A stretch of DNA of 56,635 nt from assembly GCA_945883495.1 (NCBI GenBank), contig CAMCXS010000034.1, positions 1 to 56,635 of the forward strand, read 5' to 3'. Of the stretch, positions 52,524-56,635 are shown in pieces (position 1 is the stretch's first letter; each line of letters starts with the position of its first letter). This DNA comes from Akkermansia muciniphila. GTDB lineage: Bacteria > Verrucomicrobiota > Verrucomicrobiia > Verrucomicrobiales > DEV007. Both the position numbers and the translations under genes were made by a program. The notes under the pieces were generated by a model. That model was not told where the DNA came from and made no database searches. It was given only the letters and a program-made list of their open reading frames with translations.

Positions 52524-52722
52524 CCTCGGCCGCTTTCAGCTTCGCATCGAGTTCTTCGAGGGTAACCCAATTTTCAGGGGACCTATCGTCGATTTGCTCG
52601 GTGAGTGCTTTTCGAAATGCAGGATCTTCTGAAATTTGCAGAGCCACCATATAGCCCATAAGCTCACGGCGCTCCTCCTTGGCGAGACTTGCGACCTCCT
52701 CCTTCAGGGACTCCTTGATCAT
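52510..52722 (-). CDS. Antitoxin-like protein (cassette)
   Basis: About 70 residues from MIKESLKEEVASLAKEERREL. It is highly charged and helical, ending in LEELDAKLKAAEDEGL. Size, charge, position and overlap with the RelE/ParE-like gene make it the probable antitoxin. No specific family is certain. Confidence 0.6.
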   Translation of the reverse strand: MIKESLKEEVASLAKEERRELMGYMVALQISEDPAFRKALTEQIDDRSPENWVTLEELDAKLKAAEDEGL

Positions 52723-52785
52723 CGTCCCATTCTCTTCCAAATCACTCCCGCAATCAAGCTCTGGCTTCCGGACGATGGAGAGGTG

Positions 52786-53067
52786 TCACGCTCCGCCTTT
52801 TTTCCCACTCCTATCCCCTTGCGGAGCCTTGGGTAAGACATGGCTGAGGAGGCAAGCGACCGCGAAAATGAGACCGACAAAACCGGCAACCCAAATCAGG
52901 ACCGGGATCAACTGGACGGCCTCAATGATCGGCCACGATACCCGCACCAGGACGAGGACCACAGTACAGCCAATAAACCTCACCCAGGCCCGAACGATTC
53001 GGAGGTCCTTCCGCAAAGCAGCAAGCTCCTGTTGCAGTGCCATATCGCTATTTTCTGTCATCTCCAA
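52786..53067 (-). CDS. Small two-helix membrane protein (cassette)
   Basis: 93 residues beginning MEMTENSDMALQQELAALRK. A short coiled-coil segment precedes two membrane helices (about 27-46 and 52-75), with a basic tail. Function unknown. No attC separates it from the toxin-antitoxin pair, so it may share that cassette. Confidence 0.6.
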   Translation of the reverse strand: MEMTENSDMALQQELAALRKDLRIVRAWVRFIGCTVVLVLVRVSWPIIEAVQLIPVLIWVAGFVGLIFAVACLLSHVLPKAPQGDRSGKKGGA

Positions 53068-53081
53068 CGATTCCTTTCCCC

Positions 53082-53140
53082 GCCGAACGTTCTGGCGCAG
53101 CCGCGCCGATCAGGTGTCGGACTGCCGCCTTTTGTTCGCC
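53082..53140 (-). other. attC site 8
   Basis: 59 bases. Ends GCCGAAC and GTTCGCC; central GATCAGG; inner arms GGCGCAG and CTGCCGCC. Confidence 0.87.
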
Positions 53141-53165
53141 TTTGCTCGTGCTGTGTTCAACGTTG

Positions 53166-54263
53166 TCATCGATTCTTCAGGGCTGAGATCGCATAGTCGA
53201 CAATAGGGCGGACGCGCTCACTGGATCTGAGAACGAGCTGTTCAAGCAATGGTAATGCGCGCTTGTCTCCGAAGGAGCCAAGTGAACTGATGGCGGAAAT
53301 ACGAACATTCTCATCGGTGTCATCAAGGCAGGAAATGAGCATCTGAAAAGCTTGTTCATGGCCCTGGAGCGACGCCAGAGAACCACAAGCTGCACGGCGC
53401 ACCTCTGGAATGTCATCCTTTGCAAGCCGAATGAAGACCTCGGGCGGTACTTTCGCGTGAACAAAGCCCAGGAGCCATGCAGCATCTGCTCTATCGCCCG
53501 GGACGGATGAGTCGGCCATTGGTAGCAATACCGCAAGAGCTGCCTGTGGATCAGATTCAATCAGGCGCGTCACATCGAATTGTAGCGAATCGCAGTCCAT
53601 CCCCTCGTCAAATCCTAGCCGAAGAGCGTCAATGAGGCGCGGTAGCGCGGCCATGCCCTCCAGGCGAATCACGGCGGGAGCCACACTCTCCCGGATGTAG
53701 AAATCGCCGGGTGTTTCAAGGATCTGATGCAGGCGGGGCAACCAATTCATTTGAGCCTCCTCCTCAAGCAGTTGTCTGGCCTCAACCGAGCGATCAATGT
53801 TGTCGGTATTATCGATTTGGGCCAAAAGTTGACTCAAGCGGTCAGCGGGTACGGCTAAATCAACTTCGTTGGACGCTTGATCGGGGACGTTTGCGTAAAA
53901 GTCTGAGAATGCGGGTTTGAAATTGGTCGCGCTGAAAACAACGATCGCAAGAAGTAAGAACACAAGAGACAAACCCACAGCGCCTGCCCAGCGTCGCGGC
54001 GATAGCTGCCAAACCAGGGCCAAACTCGGATGGATAGTTACGCCTTCGTAAATGGCGATGGAGCGCATGATGCTTCCATTACGGGTAGCTATCTGATCCA
54101 AGTCAGCCCGCATCTCTTTGGACATTCGTTCGAACTCGGCCTGAGTCGATGGATCCGGTCCATCCTTAAGGATCATCTTGAGGAAGGTGACCGCGAATGG
54201 CAAAAGCAGGATCACACCGATCAGAATCGTTGATATTTTCGGTAGTAGCATCGGTACGGCCAT
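53166..54263 (-). CDS. Membrane-anchored HEAT-repeat protein (cassette)
   Basis: About 365 residues from MAVPMLLPKISTILIG; the longer frame reaches into attC site 9. Two hydrophobic segments (about 8-30 and 90-115) precede a helical-repeat domain from about 150 on, with HEAT-like units such as DIPEVRRAACGSLASLQGHE and DENVRISAISSLGSFGDKRA. It may bind a partner protein; the cassette gives no clue to which. Long for an integron cassette. Confidence 0.75.
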   Translation of the reverse strand: MAVPMLLPKISTILIGVILLLPFAVTFLKMILKDGPDPSTQAEFERMSKEMRADLDQIATRNGSIMRSIAIYEGVTIHPSLALVWQLSPRRWAGAVGLSLVFLLLAIVVFSATNFKPAFSDFYANVPDQASNEVDLAVPADRLSQLLAQIDNTDNIDRSVEARQLLEEEAQMNWLPRLHQILETPGDFYIRESVAPAVIRLEGMAALPRLIDALRLGFDEGMDCDSLQFDVTRLIESDPQAALAVLLPMADSSVPGDRADAAWLLGFVHAKVPPEVFIRLAKDDIPEVRRAACGSLASLQGHEQAFQMLISCLDDTDENVRISAISSLGSFGDKRALPLLEQLVLRSSERVRPIVDYAISALKNR

Positions 54264-54277
54264 GGGGCCTCCTTTGT

Positions 54278-54392
54278 GGCGAACGCACAAGCTGAGCGAC
54301 ACGTGTGCTTGGCGCGAATCGTGCCCGAGCGAAGCGAGGAAAAAGCACGATTCGTGACAAGCATACGTGTTCGCTCCAGCGCCTTGTTAGGC
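54278..54392 (-). other. attC site 9 (long)
   Basis: 115 bases. Ends GGCGAAC and GTTAGGC. A near-perfect palindrome inside pairs ACACGTGTGCTTG and CGAATCGTGC with GCACGATTCGTG and CAAGCATACGTGT. The right end is one of the two sites with the canonical GTTAG core. Confidence 0.9.
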
Positions 54393-55073
54393 CCGTTTTT
54401 TTGTTTTCTTGAGAAATTCTAAAATTAAGGGATGCGGCCTATCAGGCCGAGACTGCGCCTGAGGAACATATAGGGTTCCGATATAAAATGGATGTGATGG
54501 CAATTCCATCACCCGCACTTCACCCTCGGCATCGGCCGCGACAGCCTTGAGCCCTCCACCCTGGAGGAAAGCTATCTTTTCTGGGTTGATTCCAAAGTTA
54601 CAGTAATACTTCTCAATAACGGAAGTTGCTCCATAAATTTGTGCAGTAACGGAGCCCGGCGTGAGTCGAAGTTCCATCTCTCTACCAAAGAGGCTGCATG
54701 CCAACTTAGAGATGATCAAATCCGAGGAATATGGATCGTATTCCGCATGTTGTGCATCTGTACAACCCAGCGCATTCCTAGCGTATTCAATAACCATATG
54801 CTGGAACCCGCCGCATGTGCCGAAACATGGCACGCCACTCTCCCTCGCCCGCTTAATGAGGGACAATGTCTTCTCCATGTTTTTATATGGGCTGCCGGGG
54901 GCAATCCATACTCCATGGTAAGAGGATAAGAGATTCTCGTCTATTTCCTGTGTCGATATCCACTCTGCCTGCGGAGCAATACCGAGGCGCGTAGCTGCGT
55001 GCTCTAGCGCAGCAGTTGTGAGTCTGTGCGGCTCGAAGGATGGTGTATATTCTCCAATCAGTGCGATTTTCAT
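54387..55073 (-). CDS. Stand-alone class I glutamine amidotransferase, CTP-synthase-like (cassette)
   Basis: About 228 residues from MKIALIGEYTPSFEPH; the frame opens at 55103 inside attC site 10. GVWIAPGSPYKNMEKTLS and FGTCGGFQHMVIEYARNALG (Cys nucleophile) match the glutaminase domain of CTP synthase. The His of the triad is in SHPFYIGTLY. The position of the triad Glu is not clear (VPQAQS). There is no synthetase domain. Its TAA stop lies in the GCCTAAC end of attC site 9. Confidence 0.8.
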   Translation of the reverse strand: MKIALIGEYTPSFEPHRLTTAALEHAATRLGIAPQAEWISTQEIDENLLSSYHGVWIAPGSPYKNMEKTLSLIKRARESGVPCFGTCGGFQHMVIEYARNALGCTDAQHAEYDPYSSDLIISKLACSLFGREMELRLTPGSVTAQIYGATSVIEKYYCNFGINPEKIAFLQGGGLKAVAADAEGEVRVMELPSHPFYIGTLYVPQAQSRPDRPHPLILEFLKKTKKRA

Positions 55074-55084
55074 TTTGGTCTTCT

Positions 55085-55200
55085 GCCTAACGTCCGCGAT
55101 CACCGACCCTCACCCGTGGCGCGACTGATGCCGTCGAGGCTCTGCGAGACTCGCATCAGGCGTGACGCGGGTGAGGGTTCGGTGCATCGCTTTGTTAGCC
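55085..55200 (-). other. attC site 10 (long)
   Basis: 116 bases. Ends GCCTAAC and GTTAGCC, the only site with both ends in the canonical RYYYAAC/GTTRRRY form. Inner arms CACCGACCCTCACCCG and CGGGTGAGGGTTCGGTG. Confidence 0.93.
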
Positions 55201-55875
55201 ATTCTTCTGTATCAGGTTGACGTCTCCTACTTCTGTCGCTGAAGACAAAGACATCAGCCAGTCGATGGTCTTACACAGATCCTCCAGCGGAATCGGCTCT
55301 TGATCTGGAAATCGACCCTCTTCGATATCTTTCTGAACCTCCAGTGTAGATACATTACCCGGGTTGATTACAGTGAACCCTATCTTCTGATCTTGATATG
55401 CGAGGCGCAAAGCCTGGATTGCTCCGCGAAGGCCGAACTTCGACGCGGTATTGGCTACTTCGGGAGTCGCAGACTGATCAAGCCCTGACAGGGCTCCAAT
55501 GAATATGGCCCTAGGATTCTGTGTAAGCGATAGATTCCTAGCGAGGCCACGGGAAAGCTCAATCGGAGCGATGAGATTGACGGCTATCACGAATCGCGTC
55601 TCGGTATCAGAGCTAGATTGGAAGGAATATGAATCTGTAAATGCGTTCTCCTCCCAGACTCCACCGAGGTAAAGAAAGCCATTTATCGGGCGCGATCCAA
55701 TCTCTTCGCACACTTTTCTGATTCCATCTGCTGTAGAGATATCTGACTGAATCCATTCCCCGAGTTGGGGTTGTGAGCGGGATACACCTATGACGTGATG
55801 GCCCTGCTCTAGCAGGTGTCGCATAACAGAGGCTCCAATTCCGCGGCTGGCTCCGACAACAAGGAAGGTTTTCAT
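55195..55875 (-). CDS. SDR-family oxidoreductase-like protein (cassette)
   Basis: 226 residues. The cofactor motif is VVGASRGIGASV at about 6-17, and FLYLGGVWEENAF is in the usual NNAG position. The catalytic YxxxK position reads NTASK, so the active-site Tyr appears replaced by Asn. FTVINPGNVST follows as in normal SDRs. It may have altered or no oxidoreductase activity. Its TAA stop is in the GGCTAAC end of attC site 10. Confidence 0.85.
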   Translation of the reverse strand: MKTFLVVGASRGIGASVMRHLLEQGHHVIGVSRSQPQLGEWIQSDISTADGIRKVCEEIGSRPINGFLYLGGVWEENAFTDSYSFQSSSDTETRFVIAVNLIAPIELSRGLARNLSLTQNPRAIFIGALSGLDQSATPEVANTASKFGLRGAIQALRLAYQDQKIGFTVINPGNVSTLEVQKDIEEGRFPDQEPIPLEDLCKTIDWLMSLSSATEVGDVNLIQKNG

Positions 55876-55881
55876 TTTATT

Positions 55882-55939
55882 GGCTAACGTCCCGCATCAC
55901 CGGCGCCGTTCAGGCGGCGGGTGGATGCGATTGTTCGCA
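55882..55939 (-). other. attC site 11
   Basis: 58 bases. Ends GGCTAAC and GTTCGCA, not fully complementary; inner GCATCACCGGCGCCG as in sites 5 and 7; central GTTCAGG. Confidence 0.88.
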
Positions 55940-56016
55940 GGTGGCTCCGCTTTGGTGTGAAGTGTCTAGTTCCAATCGCGAACCTCATGGTACCAAATGG
56001 GGTCAATCGGTTCATA

Positions 56017-56484
56017 CTAGGCCTCGCCAGGTTCATCAGCAGGAAGAGTGTAACCAGGTTTATAGTAGTAATAATGGCGAACAAAGGCTTCACTACGATC
56101 AAATACGGCGCTGGCTAGCGCCCCGTGGGCATCATACGTGCACTCTTTCACCATGAGGAGTTTGACTTTACTGGCCATTATACCCTTCCAGACTTCGTGG
56201 TGGTCGGCTCTCGCTTGGCGGTCGTAGGAATGAATGGGTTCCGAGAGGGCGTAGTTGCAGTTCGACGCGGTGTTGGTTGCGAACGATCCACGGCTGTATT
56301 CGAAGGCGCTGCACCAGTCTTGTTGGCGAATACTCACTACCTTATACTTTTCGAGGACCGGAAAGATCCTTTCCAATCTTTCGATGTCACCGGAGACGTC
56401 TGGAGGGGAGTCAGACTGGATCATTAAGCCTGTGATGAGCGCGATCCCGATTGCCAACATCGACAGTGTCGTTTTCATCCACAT
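56017..56484 (-). CDS. Membrane-anchored or secreted hypothetical protein (cassette)
   Basis: 155 residues. An N-terminal hydrophobic segment (MKTTLSMLAIGIALITGLM from the third residue) is a signal or anchor. The outside part has Cys residues near QQDWCSAF, ASNCNYAL and KECTYDAHG, and a Tyr-rich RHYYYYKPGY near the end. No family recognised. The start adjoins attC site 12. Confidence 0.6.
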   Translation of the reverse strand: MWMKTTLSMLAIGIALITGLMIQSDSPPDVSGDIERLERIFPVLEKYKVVSIRQQDWCSAFEYSRGSFATNTASNCNYALSEPIHSYDRQARADHHEVWKGIMASKVKLLMVKECTYDAHGALASAVFDRSEAFVRHYYYYKPGYTLPADEPGEA

Positions 56485-56544
56485 TGCGAACGTCAGCGCA
56501 CAGACGCCGCGTTCAGCGGTCGGCTCTGCTGCGCCTTGTTCGGA
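56485..56544 (-). other. attC site 12
   Basis: 60 bases. Ends TGCGAAC and GTTCGGA; inner GCGCA arms with TGCGCC; central GTTCAGCG. Confidence 0.82.
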
Positions 56545-56551
56545 TCTCGCT

Positions 56552-56635
56552 TTATTGCTCTAGATTGCACTTCCGCCTGAAGAGGTTCTCGTTGCCGGCA
56601 TTTACAAATTCAAATTCGGCATTCTCAGCCAACGT
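56552..56635 (-). CDS. C-terminal end of a further cassette gene, cut by the window
   Basis: A frame of 27 codons open to the right edge ends in TAA eight bases before attC site 12. The last residues include NAGNENLFRRKCNLEQ. The position relative to the attC site is that of a cassette gene end. No function can be given from so short a piece. Confidence 0.45.
   Translation of the reverse strand, partial: TLAENAEFEFVNAGNENLFRRKCNLEQ

Larger units (their letters stand above)
46986..56635 (-). mobile_element. Integron gene-cassette array
   Basis: At least eleven attC sites and one degenerate site, mostly 58-61 bases and three of 115-127 bases, occur at 47628, 48204, 49389, 50176, 50830, 51260, 52168, 53082, 54278, 55085, 55882 and 56485. 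Between them lie one to three short genes, all on the minus strand and with no lengthy spacer. Several genes end inside the attC site that follows them. This is the layout of a chromosomal integron or a cluster of attC sites lacking an integrase. No intI is in the window; cassette orientation puts it to the right. Confidence 0.9.

Noticed and set aside
47610-55103. Longer N termini for several cassette genes
   Set aside because: The extra residues are translations of attC sites and vary with the site, not with the protein family.
46986-56635. Regularly spaced palindromes as a CRISPR array
   Set aside because: The repeats are 41-127 bases, differ in sequence, and are spaced by whole genes, unlike CRISPR repeats and spacers.
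1-56635. tRNA or rRNA genes
   Set aside because: No cloverleaf with a convincing T-loop and CCA end, and no rRNA-like sequence, was seen by eye on either strand.

Overview
The window is about 56.6 kb of moderately GC-rich bacterial chromosome. Gene content points to the Verrucomicrobiota: an imuA-imuB mutagenesis pair preceded by GTTC-N4-GAAC boxes, multihaem cytochromes of the type common in the Planctomycetes-Verrucomicrobia group, a D-threonine-aldolase-like enzyme next to a RidA protein, and LysR regulators of a familiar verrucomicrobial type. This is inference from protein resemblance; no rRNA gene is present to confirm it.

Region 1 (1-12.9 kb, minus strand) is a fused str/S10/spc ribosomal operon: rpsL-rpsG-fusA-rpsJ-rplC-rplD-rplW-rplB-rpsS-(MreC-like gene)-rplV-rpsC-rplP-rpmC-rpsQ-rplN-rplX-rplE-rpsH-rplF-rplR. 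It lacks tuf after fusA and rpsN between rplE and rpsH. It carries a foreign-looking coiled-coil gene between rpsS and rplV, and its L22 has an extra helix-hairpin-helix tail. rplB is split by a frame break in a run of nine C.

Region 2 (12.9-29 kb) is mixed core metabolism and maintenance: a D-2-hydroxyacid dehydrogenase, imuA-imuB, ilvC, a haem block (hemC and a cobA-hemD fusion), a nucleotidyltransferase-like gene, a CPBP protease, an M28 peptidase, parB, a glutaredoxin, rpsA, a cytochrome-like protein and a SOUL protein.

Region 3 (29-47 kb) holds transport and catabolic genes and haem proteins. It includes a DMT transporter, RidA with a D-threonine aldolase homologue, a cluster of c-type cytochromes with a Tat-exported sugar isomerase, pspA (frame-broken), a decayed LysR gene, and a DapA-like/Gfo-Idh-MocA pair with a divergent LysR regulator. 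At 30.2-30.75 kb two copies of an unnamed repeat each carry a strong hairpin whose stem sequence differs but whose pairing is kept.

Region 4 (about 47 kb to the right edge) is the most striking part: an integron gene-cassette array. At least eleven attC sites plus one degenerate site separate short genes that all lie on the minus strand, several with stop codons inside the attC site. The cassettes carry three toxin-antitoxin-like pairs, a GNAT acetyltransferase, a transglutaminase-like protein, a stand-alone glutamine amidotransferase, an SDR, a HEAT-repeat membrane protein and small membrane or secreted proteins of unknown function. No integrase gene is visible; the orientation places it, if it exists, beyond the right edge. 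Most site ends read GTTCG rather than the textbook GTTRRRY.
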